Positions 1 to 7,812 of a stretch of DNA of 64,000 bases are shown here, piece after piece. Source of the DNA: CAVVUC01 sp963751395 (GTDB lineage: Bacteria; Verrucomicrobiota; Verrucomicrobiia; Chthoniobacterales; Chthoniobacteraceae); the NCBI GenBank assembly GCA_963751395.1, contig CAVVUC010000001.1:1426001-1490000 (forward strand), in the 5' to 3' direction. Below the pieces are notes generated by a model. That model saw only the letters and a program-made list of their open reading frames with translations. It was not told the DNA's origin and did no database searches. Positions within the stretch are counted from its first letter, which is position 1, and the number at the start of each line of letters is the position of its first letter. Position numbers and translations under genes: made by a program.

Positions 1-2490
1 GTAGAGCGTGAACTGCGCGTCCGCTCCCGGATAGATCCGGATCTCCAGCGGCCCGGTGGTTTTTTCGCCGGTGTGCTGGAGGTCGGGCCCGAACGGAAGG
101 ATCGTTCCGGCGCGGACGAACAGCGGGATGACGTCGATCGGGGCGGATACGGTGATCGTGCCTTCGCCGGCTGGCTTGCCGCTCCAGAAGTCATACCACT
201 TCGCTCCCGCCGGCAGGACGACCTGCCGGACGCTCGGCTCAGTCGAGGTGAATGCCTGGCCGCCGTCGGAGCCGGCGGCAGGCTTCGGTCCGGAATCCGC
301 CGCGAGCGGGATGGTGGCGGTCATCTCCGGGCCTTTCACCGCCGGGCCGGTTTCACCGCCGGTTTTGGCGCGCGGTTCGACGATCGGGGCGACGAGCAGC
401 GCGTCGCCGAAGAGGAATTCATCCTTGATGTCGCGCAGCGCAGGCTCGCCGGGAAAATCCATGGCCAGCGGCTTCATCATGCTCCCGCCTTGGTGGACAT
501 GCCAGGCCGTGGAATAGATGTAGGGCAGGAAGCGGTAGCGCAGCTTGAGGTATTTCACGAGCACCGCCTCGGCCTCGGGCCCGTAGTTCCAGGGCTCGGT
601 ATGCGAGACGAAGCCGTGCATCCGCTGGATGGGAAAGAACGTGCCGCACTGGAGCCAGCGGCAAAGCAGTTCGCGGAAATCGGGCGACGTGTATTGGTTG
701 CCCTTTGGACCGCAGGGCGAGCCCGGACGGAAGAAGCCGCCGATGTCGGTCGTCCAGTAGGGCAGCCCGGCCGAGGTGAACCCGAGGCCCGCCGGAATCT
801 GTCGCTGGAAGGCTTCCCAGCTTCCCTTGATGTCGCCCGACCACGAGATTGTCCCGTAGCGCTGCATGCCCGCATACCCGGACCGGGTCAGGTCGCAGAG
901 GCGCTTCGTGCCATTCGATGCGGCGCGGTTGCCCTCATAGACCGCCTGGTTGACGAACATCGGGTAGGCGTTGAGGTAGCGGTCGCCGGTGCCCAGGTGC
1001 AGCGTTGCGCCCAGCAGGCAGTCGGACTCGGGTTCGGTGGCATCCTGCCAATAGCCGTCCACGCCCTGATCGAAATGCCCCTTCTTGCTGTGCTGCCAGT
1101 AGATTTCGCGTGCCTTCGGGTTCGTGGGGTCAAACCATTCGCTATTGCCGACGATCCCGCCCGCCTTCGCCAGATCCTGAAAAACGTCGGTCTTGCGGTC
1201 AAACTTCGACCAGACCGAGACGACGAGGCGCGTGTTTTTTTTGTGAAGCGTCTTTGTGAGCGCCGGCACGTCCGGATAGTGCCCCTCGTCCCACTTCATC
1301 GCGTTCCACCCGTATTTGCCCCAGTATTGCCAGTCCTGAACAATGATATCGACCGGAATCCCGCGCTTGCGGAATCCGTCCACCGCCTCGATCAATTGCT
1401 TGGAACTGCCGTAGCGCTCGCGGCACTGCCAGTAGCCCCAGGCGTATTTTGGAAGCAGGGGAACGTGGCCGCTGAGCGCGCGGTAGTTGGCGATGACCCG
1501 CCCCGGGGTTGCGCCCGCGACAAAGTAGTAATCGACCGCCTCGCCGACCTTCGAGCGCCAGGTGGTCGTCGGCGTTTTCTTGTGGACCATGAGCTCGAGC
1601 GCGCCCTGACCGGCAACCTCCACGGCATAGTCGCGGTTCGCCTCCAGCTTCACGGAGGCACCGCTGCCGTAGGGAACCCATTTGTTCCTGAGTTCGATCA
1701 CCGGCTTGCCGTCGAGTTTGACGACATTCTGCCCATCCCAGCAACCCGCGCCGCTGGCGTGATTGAGCCACAGGCTGTATTCCCCCGCCTCCGGCACGCG
1801 CAATGTCCCCCGGTTCCCGCTGAGCGCAACCGGCTCGCCCGGATTGAACCAGGTGTCGGAGGGGTTGTCCCACAGGATGCCATATCCGGCGGTGGACCAG
1901 ACGAACGGCACCGAAATCTCGGTGTTCGCCTGCCAGAGCCGCAGGGTTTCTCCGCGCCAGTCGAGCCGGCCGTCCTGATGCTGGCCGAGGCCGTAAAGCG
2001 ATTCGCCCGCCGGTGAAACAAACGTCTGCTCCGGCGTCCAGGAATCCTCGCCGGTGACCGTCGCCTTGGTGAACTTCCGTCCGTCGGCGGCTTCGGCCAG
2101 CACCTCGCGGCCCGAGGCGTCAAGGAAGCGCACGCGGCCGGTCGTCTTGTCCGCCGCGACGGTCACGTTGCCGGTCGAGAAGAAAAGTTCCGATCCTTCT
2201 TCGCGCAGCGTCGTCTTCGCCGGCAGCCGGTTGACCATCGTCACGCTCTCATACTTCGACGCGACACCGGGCGGCGCAAACCGCAAGCGGATGACATCCG
2301 GGCTCACCGCATCGAGCAGCAGCCCGCCCGTGGGAACTTTGAGCTCCAGCGCCGGTCCGCCAGCCTTGTAGGAAATCTCCGGTCCGACAGGCGCGGCGGA
2401 TGCCAGCGGCGCAAGGAGCGCCAGGCCTGCGGCGGGAAGCGCGGAAAAGAACTGGCGGCAAAACGATTTTGTTAGTGATAGGTGGTTCAT
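1..2490 (-). CDS. Secreted GH31 alpha-xylosidase-like glycosidase, 3' end cut by window edge
   Basis: The minus frame opens with ATG at 2490 and stays open to base 1, giving 830 codons without a stop. Residues 1-33 form a signal peptide (hydrophobic AAGLALLAPLASA). The GH31 catalytic core is clear: GVDGYWQDATEPES (about residue 476-489) carries the expected nucleophile Asp483, and SWSGDIKGSW further on carries the expected acid/base Asp. It is followed by GLPYWTTDIGGFF and the conserved histidine region MHGFVSHTEPWNYG. A PA14-like insert lies around residues 205-245 (EYSLWLNHASGAGCWDG), as in xyloglucan-type alpha-xylosidases such as Cellvibrio Xyl31A. The beta-sandwich end (PLEIRIYPGADAQFTLY) reaches the edge, so only a short tail is missing. 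It starts 5 bp after the stop of the GH43-like gene, so the two are probably cotranscribed. Release of xylose from xyloglucan or isoprimeverose is inferred from the family. Confidence 0.88.
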   Translation of the reverse strand, partial: MNHLSLTKSFCRQFFSALPAAGLALLAPLASAAPVGPEISYKAGGPALELKVPTGGLLLDAVSPDVIRLRFAPPGVASKYESVTMVNRLPAKTTLREEGSELFFSTGNVTVAADKTTGRVRFLDASGREVLAEAADGRKFTKATVTGEDSWTPEQTFVSPAGESLYGLGQHQDGRLDWRGETLRLWQANTEISVPFVWSTAGYGILWDNPSDTWFNPGEPVALSGNRGTLRVPEAGEYSLWLNHASGAGCWDGQNVVKLDGKPVIELRNKWVPYGSGASVKLEANRDYAVEVAGQGALELMVHKKTPTTTWRSKVGEAVDYYFVAGATPGRVIANYRALSGHVPLLPKYAWGYWQCRERYGSSKQLIEAVDGFRKRGIPVDIIVQDWQYWGKYGWNAMKWDEGHYPDVPALTKTLHKKNTRLVVSVWSKFDRKTDVFQDLAKAGGIVGNSEWFDPTNPKAREIYWQHSKKGHFDQGVDGYWQDATEPESDCLLGATLHLGTGDRYLNAYPMFVNQAVYEGNRAASNGTKRLCDLTRSGYAGMQRYGTISWSGDIKGSWEAFQRQIPAGLGFTSAGLPYWTTDIGGFFRPGSPCGPKGNQYTSPDFRELLCRWLQCGTFFPIQRMHGFVSHTEPWNYGPEAEAVLVKYLKLRYRFLPYIYSTAWHVHQGGSMMKPLAMDFPGEPALRDIKDEFLFGDALLVAPIVEPRAKTGGETGPAVKGPEMTATIPLAADSGPKPAAGSDGGQAFTSTEPSVRQVVLPAGAKWYDFWSGKPAGEGTITVSAPIDVIPLFVRAGTILPFGPDLQHTGEKTTGPLEIRIYPGADAQFTLY

Positions 2491-2495
2491 ACGGT

Positions 2496-3485
2496 TTACT
2501 TGGGCTGGTTGGGGAAAATCGTGGAGTCGGGTTGGGCGGCGAGCAGTCGCTTCACCACTGCGCCGGGCACGGCAAAGGCGGTGCCGTGGCGGATGCCTTG
2601 GGGCATGGAGATCTCGCTGCTGACGTTGCGCCATGTCTTGAAATCGGTCGTCGCCAGAGCCTCGTAACGGTGCCGCGTGTAGGCGTCGAAAAAGAGGATG
2701 ACTTTGCCTCCGACTTGGAGAGCGGTCGGACCCTCGACCCAGCTTCCGGGCGGGTTGATGTGGCCCGGGACCAATGTGAACGGCCCGGCCGGACTCGGCG
2801 CGGTGGCGAGCTTGAGGTTTTTCATCGGCTCGGGCACCTTGGTTTCGTCCTTGTAGACCATCACCGTCTTGCCGCCGAACTCGGTGAGTGTCGAATCGAT
2901 CACGTTGTGGCCGGGATCGAAATAAACCTTAGTCGGGGAAAACGACTGGAAGTCCGTCGTGGTGGTGGAATAAATCCGGTGGTTGAGGTCGTTCCGACCG
3001 CCGAGGTCGGTTTCCGGGAACTTGCCGGGAATGGTCGAGGCCCAGAAGATGCGGAAGTTTTTCTCCTTCGCATCGTAGGCGATTTCCGGAGCCCAGCAGT
3101 TGCGCACCGTCGGTTCGTGGGCCATGACCGGCAAAGCCTTTTGCTCCGACCAGTGGATGAGATCCTTGGACGACGCGTAGCCGATGGTGCCGCTGTTCCA
3201 ACTGTCGGTCCAGACCATCTGGAATGTGCCGTCCGGGCCGATGGTGATGCAGGGGTCGCGCATCAGTTTCGACTTGCCGACCGTCGGCTTGAGGTAAGAT
3301 TTTCCCTCATTGAGAACCTGCCATTTCAAGCCATCCGCGCTCCAGGCCAGATGCAAACCGTCTTCGCCGTTGTTGAGGAAATAGGCGAAGAGGTAGCATT
3401 TTTCCGGCACGGCGGCGGGTGGCGAAGCCGGTTCGGCGATGGCGGTTGTGGTTAGCAGCAGCAGGGAATAGAAGAGTGGTTTCAT
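2496..3485 (-). CDS. Secreted GH43-like glycosidase (five-bladed propeller)
   Basis: A 329-residue protein. I chose the ATG at 3485 over the TTG 33 bases upstream because it opens directly into a signal peptide (MKPLFYSLLLLTTTAIA). The mature protein shows repeated propeller blades of the GH43/GH62/GH117 type: GLHLAWSADGLKWQ, MRDPCITIGPDGTFQMVWTDSW, IGYASSKDLIHWSEQ, CWAPEIAYDAKEKNFRIFWAS. The MRDP aspartate and the WAPEI glutamate fit positions used for catalysis in these propellers. Its substrate is probably an arabinose- or xylose-containing side chain, given the GH31 alpha-xylosidase 5 bp downstream. The palindrome promoter at 3774-3820 is the nearest promoter signal upstream. Family-level function is confident; exact specificity cannot be read from the sequence. 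Confidence 0.8.
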   Translation of the reverse strand: MKPLFYSLLLLTTTAIAEPASPPAAVPEKCYLFAYFLNNGEDGLHLAWSADGLKWQVLNEGKSYLKPTVGKSKLMRDPCITIGPDGTFQMVWTDSWNSGTIGYASSKDLIHWSEQKALPVMAHEPTVRNCWAPEIAYDAKEKNFRIFWASTIPGKFPETDLGGRNDLNHRIYSTTTTDFQSFSPTKVYFDPGHNVIDSTLTEFGGKTVMVYKDETKVPEPMKNLKLATAPSPAGPFTLVPGHINPPGSWVEGPTALQVGGKVILFFDAYTRHRYEALATTDFKTWRNVSSEISMPQGIRHGTAFAVPGAVVKRLLAAQPDSTIFPNQPK

Positions 3486-3504
3486 CAGCAGTAATCTTTT
3501 CAAC

Positions 3505-3633
3505 TTAGGGCGCCGCAAAGGTCAACACGAACCCGCCCCTGGGTTTGAGCGTCACCGTCAGGTTTCCGGCGGCGGCTTTCACCTCCGCCTGACGGAAGGC
3601 GGAATTGCCGCCGTCGTCGAGGGGAGGTTTCGC
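3505..3633 (-). pseudogene. Orphan C-terminal remnant of a secreted glycosidase-like protein
   Basis: The frame between the in-frame TGA at 3634-3636 and the TAA at 3505-3507 encodes about 42 residues, including FRQAEVKAAAGNLTVTL followed by KPRGGFVLTFAAP. This reads like the last beta-strands of a secreted glycoside hydrolase. There is no start codon, no ribosome site and no upstream domain. It lies between the palindrome promoter at 3774-3820 and the GH43-like gene. I infer a deletion that removed most of a gene and left its promoter and 3' end. The parent family is not certain. Confidence 0.4.
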
Positions 3634-3773
3634 TCATCATGGAAGCGGGATAGGCAGTTCATTTTAGCGGAGGAATTTCAGAAAAGGATGGCCAAATCGG
3701 GTTCGGTTGAGACACGTCACGGAGCGAGCAGCCGTTACCGCCGCCAACAACTCTGGACGCACCAGTGCCGGCC

Positions 3774-3820
3774 ACTCTATCGGTCGGCGGGGATTTTGTA
3801 TTGTCACAATAATTGCGACA
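3774..3820 (-). promoter_or_regulatory. Palindrome-controlled promoter, site 1
   Basis: Bases 3802-3820 read TGTCACAATAATTGCGACA on the plus strand, a 19-bp palindrome with two non-matching positions plus the centre. Read on the minus strand, a -35-like AATACA starts at the palindrome's last base (3802-3797), followed by exactly 17 bp and a -10-like TAGAGT (3779-3774). The same geometry occurs at three other loci in this window. It points toward the gene remnant, the GH43-like gene and the GH31 gene. The 3519-3861 spacer holds nothing else I can identify apart from the remnant. Confidence 0.65.
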
Positions 3821-3861
3821 AGACCCGCGTCGCACGCGACGTGGCCGCGCGCGTTTTTTCC

Positions 3862-4533
3862 CTACCGGAGCGGGTGCTTCTTCAGCTTGGCCATGGCCTG
3901 GGCGCGGCTCGTGACATGGAGCTTCTCGTAGATGCGGTGGACGTAGGTCGAAACCGTCCACAGGCTGATCCCGAGCTGCTTGGCGATCTCCTTGTAGAGG
4001 AATCCCCGGGCGAACAATTCCAGCACCGTGCGCTCGCGCTCGCTGAGCGACTCGAATTCCTCGCCGGCCAGCGGCGCGGCCGGCTGACGCTGGAACGATT
4101 GGATCACCTTGCGCGCAATGCTGCTCGTCATCGGCGAGCCGCCGGCGACCACGTCCCGGATGGCCGGAAGGAGTTCGTCCTTGCGCACCGGCTTGAGCAG
4201 GTAGCCGGTCGCCCCGGCCTGGATGGCTTCAAAGATGGTGTCGGCGTCCTCATGCACGGTGAGCATGATGAAGAGCGTGTCCGGCAGCCGCGCGGCCAAC
4301 TGGCGCACGCACTCCACGCCGTTCATGCCCGGCAGGTTGATGTCCACCAGAACCACGCGGGCAGGCTGGAGCGGAAGCCCGGCCACGGCGTTCTCCCCGT
4401 TCGCGTATTCGCCGGCGCCGGCGCAGTCGCCGGACCGCTCGATCATCGCGGCAAGCCGCTGGCGGATGCCGGTGTCGTCCTCGACGATGGCGACGCTGAT
4501 GGGGGCGCTTGCGGGATTGGCGGGAGTGCTCAT
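3862..4533 (-). CDS. NarL/LuxR-family response regulator
   Basis: A 223-residue two-domain response regulator. The receiver domain (residues 12-130) has the acidic pair E18-D19, the phosphoacceptor Asp64 in VLVDINLPGMNG, the switch threonine in IMLTVHED and the lysine in YLLKPV. The C-terminus (about 158-220) is a LuxR-type helix-turn-helix: LSERERTVLELFARGFLYKEIAKQLGISLWTVSTYVHRIYEKL. It lies 98 bp after the histidine kinase gene on the same strand and is its likely cognate partner. DNA targets are unknown. The palindromic promoter at 3774-3820, just downstream, is an obvious candidate. Confidence 0.92.
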   Translation of the reverse strand: MSTPANPASAPISVAIVEDDTGIRQRLAAMIERSGDCAGAGEYANGENAVAGLPLQPARVVLVDINLPGMNGVECVRQLAARLPDTLFIMLTVHEDADTIFEAIQAGATGYLLKPVRKDELLPAIRDVVAGGSPMTSSIARKVIQSFQRQPAAPLAGEEFESLSERERTVLELFARGFLYKEIAKQLGISLWTVSTYVHRIYEKLHVTSRAQAMAKLKKHPLR

Positions 4534-4631
4534 GGGCGATCAAAGGGATTGTGGAGGATCATTTGATGGAACCGCGAAGAAGGCAAGGCGCGCGAAGAGT
4601 ATTCCTGCGTGGTCGATCATCATTTCCGGCC

Positions 4632-7600
4632 TCAAAGCCTCGCGCGGAGGGTCATGATTGTGCCGCCGCCGGGAGCGCTGGCGATTTCGAGGGTGCCGCC
4701 GATTTCGTCCATGCGTTTGCGCATGTTGGCGAGGCCGTTGCCGCCGAACACGCGGCCGGCTCCGGATGCCTGTCCGGGATCGAAGCCGCAGCCGTCGTCG
4801 GCGATGGTGATTACCAGTTGCCGGCCGTCGTTCAGGGCGAGGGAGAAGCGCACGGTCGTGGCCTTCGCGTGCCGGATGATGTTGTGGAGCGCCTCGCGGA
4901 TGACGAGGTAGAGATGGTGCCGCCGGGCGGCCTCCATCGGCAGGTCGGGCAGATTGTCCGGCAGGGTGAGGCGGCAGGAGAGTCCCGACGGCTTCAGGAA
5001 AAGCGCGACAAACTGGCCGGTAAACGCGGTGAATTTCTCCAGCGTGTCGTTGCCCGGCGTCACGGCCCAGACGATCTCATCGACCGTGCGGGTCGCGGCG
5101 CGCGCGCTCTGGAAGAGCTCCTCGACATGCCGGCCCATCGCCTCCGGCTGGTCGAGGTCGTCCTGGATCAATTCGCACTGCATGGCGATCTGGGTCAGGC
5201 TCACGCCGAGGTCGTCGTGGATGTCGCGGGCGATCCGGCTGCGCTCGGTGGCCAGCGAGTGCTCGCGCTGGAGCCGGAGCCAGGCCACGTAGCGCCCGAT
5301 CGCGACCAGCACGCTCGCGACCATGACGGCGATCATCGCCCAGAACCACCACTGGCTGGTGACCGGCAGCAGGATGCCCAGCTCGATGCGCTGCGCCGCT
5401 CCGTATTGGCGGTCGCGCAGGCGGACGCGCCAGACGTTTTCGCCCGCCTGGTCGATCGCCCCGAGCTGCATGCCGGATACGGTTCGCAGCACGGGCAGGA
5501 AGCGGCTGTAGAGGAACAGGTCCCCGCTGCGGGCACCGGCATCGGTCAGCTCGATCTCCACGCAGGAGCGCGAACTTCGGACCCGTTTGATCTCGGCGGC
5601 ACCGCAGTAGATGTGGAGGTTCGAGCCGATGAGCACGGGCACGGATGCGGACGGAACCGGAGTGAAGCGGAGGTGCTGGGAGGCCGAAGGCGCCAGCGCG
5701 GGCGTCGTCCACGACTCCTGGGCGAGGCCGAGGTAGCGGTTGTCCCAGAACGACCAGACCGCGTAGCGCTGGTTCGGGTCCATGCCCGCGCGCTGGAAGT
5801 TCAGGTCCACCGGTTTTTCCCTGTCCTCCGGGTTCCAGAGCAGGGCCACGGTCGCATCGCCCCAGTCCCGCCGGACGTGACCGACGAGGCGGGTCCACTC
5901 CGCAGCCGTGCAGATGTCCAAAACCTCGGTCCGCTCCCTCGCGGGAGGGGTCAGCACCTCGACATTGCGCCAGTAGGGTTTGAACCGTGCCTCATTCCAC
6001 ATGTCGGAGGTGAACGCTGCCCCGCAGGAAAGCCCCACCATGCTGATCCACGTCCTCGCCAGGGGCCACCCGCCCACCACGGGACTGATGTCCTTCAGCT
6101 CCGTCGCCATGTAATAGCAGTCATTGTCCACGGCAAACCAGCGCCCGTTGAGTTGATAAGAAACAAGGACGGACTTCATGACGTCCCGGACGCCGCTGCG
6201 CGTGGTGACGGGGCCGATGCGGCTGGCATCCACCAGCCCCACGGTTGCCCGATCCGCATACCATTCGCAAAACATGATATAGGTGTCCTCCCCGGCCGCA
6301 TTCCGCAACGCCTGCATGTTTTCACGGAAAACCTCAAAGCTGGTTTTGTCCCCGCCCGCGAGGCTTTCCCGGAAAGCCGGGCGCTGGTGATAGCCGATCT
6401 TCAAATAGGAAAACCCGTCACGCACCGCCTGCCGCACATTGGCGATGCATTGGTCCATGGTCATGTCCGGCAGGGCAAATTCCAGTTTGAGACCCGCCCG
6501 CAGGCCCGCCTCGGAAATTTTCCGCGCATAGAAGGGAAGCCCTTCGGGATACAATGACTCGATATTGGCCGGGCTTTCAGATTGGGGTTCAAAGCTCTCC
6601 CCGATCTGGATGACGCTCGGTTGCAGCCGTCCGTTCGACTTCCCGATTTGCTCCACCACGCTGAGCACATCCGTGCCGCGGGCAATCCGCTCGGGCGAAT
6701 ACACGCTGCTCCACCCCGTCAATGCCCCCTTGGCCACCCGTGCCCCGTGCGTCCTGGCCACCCAATCCGTCCAGCGCGCCATCGCCGGCTGCGGCGGTTC
6801 AAAGAAAAGCCCTGCCTGCTGTCCCCAGCGGACCTGCCCCTGATTGACCCGGACCCCGTCCATCGAGGAGACCAGCATCATTCCTGCGCGTCCATCCCCT
6901 GACGGTGTAAAGCGCATGGAAAGATAAGCCGCGGGAACACCCGCCGGCCCGAACAGGAACCCCGTCCCGTCGCTGCGGTAAAACCCACCCTGCTCATGGA
7001 GCCATGCATCCTTCCGCATCTCTCCGAAATTCAAACGGACGGGCGTCATGGCATGCAATCCCGTCAGGAGCCACTCCCCGGGCCTGCCCGCCACTTGCAG
7101 GAATCGGGGTGCCCCTGCGGCGACGCTCTCCGGCGGATTGTCCATCGTCAGCATCGCCAGATCGAACAACCTGACCGGACGATTCCCTAAATTCCGGATC
7201 CCTGCCTGGATGAGCACCACCTGTGGAGCGTCCATGACCCGGTCCAGGCGGAACAACAACTCGATCTGTTCCTTCTCGAAGCGGATGGCGGAAGTGGTTC
7301 CTGATACCGGGCCAAGGGCGCTTTCCTTCGCCGTGTGCGCCGTTGTCCCGACCACCGTTCCGGCGCTCGAATCAAGCCGGTGTCTGACGCCGTCAATCTC
7401 CACCGTTGCGGCAAAGCCGCTCCGGAACGCAGCCAGGCCCGGCGCCTCGATGATGAGCGAGCGGCCGCCATCCTCCACCCGTGCGGCGACGGTCCCCGCG
7501 AACGCCTGCCCGCCCACTGCGATCAGGAGGCCAAGTGCGCATGCCTGAATTTTGCAAAGAGGCTTCTTGAAGGGATCGTGGGCGTCCCGCCCGCTTCTCC

Positions 7601-7664
7601 ATCCCAGCGGGCAGGATGTCCGCGCTCCTTTGGGTTGCAACTTTCGCGGATGCGCCCGGGGCAT
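4632..7664 (-). CDS. Sensor histidine kinase with a clan GH-D glycosidase-like extracytoplasmic domain
   Basis: About 1010 residues from ATG 7664. The frame stays open to 7799, but that extension is repeat-like sequence, so the start is uncertain. An export signal (ACALGLLIAVGGQAFAG) leads into about 700 residues resembling GH27/GH36 alpha-galactosidases: a beta-sandwich, then a barrel with LQPSVIQIGESFE, YPEGLPFYARKISEAGLRAG, GEDTYIMFCEW and NGRWFAVDNDCYYM. The nucleophile position reads YLKIGYHQ (Gly where K-x-Asp is usual), and the RIGPD motif reads RIGPV, so catalysis looks lost. Then come a membrane helix (WWFWAMIAVMVASVLVAIG), a HisKA_3 dimer helix with RDIHDDLG (His about 816) and an HATPase (NIIRHA, DDGCGFD, GNGLANM). 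It probably senses an oligosaccharide and phosphorylates the regulator 98 bp downstream. Confidence 0.85.
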   Translation of the reverse strand: MPRAHPRKLQPKGARTSCPLGWRSGRDAHDPFKKPLCKIQACALGLLIAVGGQAFAGTVAARVEDGGRSLIIEAPGLAAFRSGFAATVEIDGVRHRLDSSAGTVVGTTAHTAKESALGPVSGTTSAIRFEKEQIELLFRLDRVMDAPQVVLIQAGIRNLGNRPVRLFDLAMLTMDNPPESVAAGAPRFLQVAGRPGEWLLTGLHAMTPVRLNFGEMRKDAWLHEQGGFYRSDGTGFLFGPAGVPAAYLSMRFTPSGDGRAGMMLVSSMDGVRVNQGQVRWGQQAGLFFEPPQPAMARWTDWVARTHGARVAKGALTGWSSVYSPERIARGTDVLSVVEQIGKSNGRLQPSVIQIGESFEPQSESPANIESLYPEGLPFYARKISEAGLRAGLKLEFALPDMTMDQCIANVRQAVRDGFSYLKIGYHQRPAFRESLAGGDKTSFEVFRENMQALRNAAGEDTYIMFCEWYADRATVGLVDASRIGPVTTRSGVRDVMKSVLVSYQLNGRWFAVDNDCYYMATELKDISPVVGGWPLARTWISMVGLSCGAAFTSDMWNEARFKPYWRNVEVLTPPARERTEVLDICTAAEWTRLVGHVRRDWGDATVALLWNPEDREKPVDLNFQRAGMDPNQRYAVWSFWDNRYLGLAQESWTTPALAPSASQHLRFTPVPSASVPVLIGSNLHIYCGAAEIKRVRSSRSCVEIELTDAGARSGDLFLYSRFLPVLRTVSGMQLGAIDQAGENVWRVRLRDRQYGAAQRIELGILLPVTSQWWFWAMIAVMVASVLVAIGRYVAWLRLQREHSLATERSRIARDIHDDLGVSLTQIAMQCELIQDDLDQPEAMGRHVEELFQSARAATRTVDEIVWAVTPGNDTLEKFTAFTGQFVALFLKPSGLSCRLTLPDNLPDLPMEAARRHHLYLVIREALHNIIRHAKATTVRFSLALNDGRQLVITIADDGCGFDPGQASGAGRVFGGNGLANMRKRMDEIGGTLEIASAPGGGTIMTLRARL

Positions 7665-7812
7665 TCGTTTGCAGGATCCTTTCTTTGTGGTCTTTGAGTT
7701 CTTTGTGGTGAAATGAACTATTTTTTCCTGGTTCATTTGTTGCGGGGAATCCGCGACGATCCTCACGGGGATCGATTTCGCGGTCAATCGGGATCTCACT
7801 CAAACGCGGGGC

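Noticed and set aside
73..2016. Long plus-strand open frame of 647 codons opposite the GH31 gene
   Set aside because: It is an antisense shadow: its product is low-complexity Arg/Ala/Gly text with no domains, while the minus strand encodes an intact GH31 core.
3802..3820. CooA or CRP binding site
   Set aside because: The outer TGTCA/CGACA halves resemble CooA sites, but the halves are separated by nine bases where CRP-family sites have six, and the palindrome continues into that interval.
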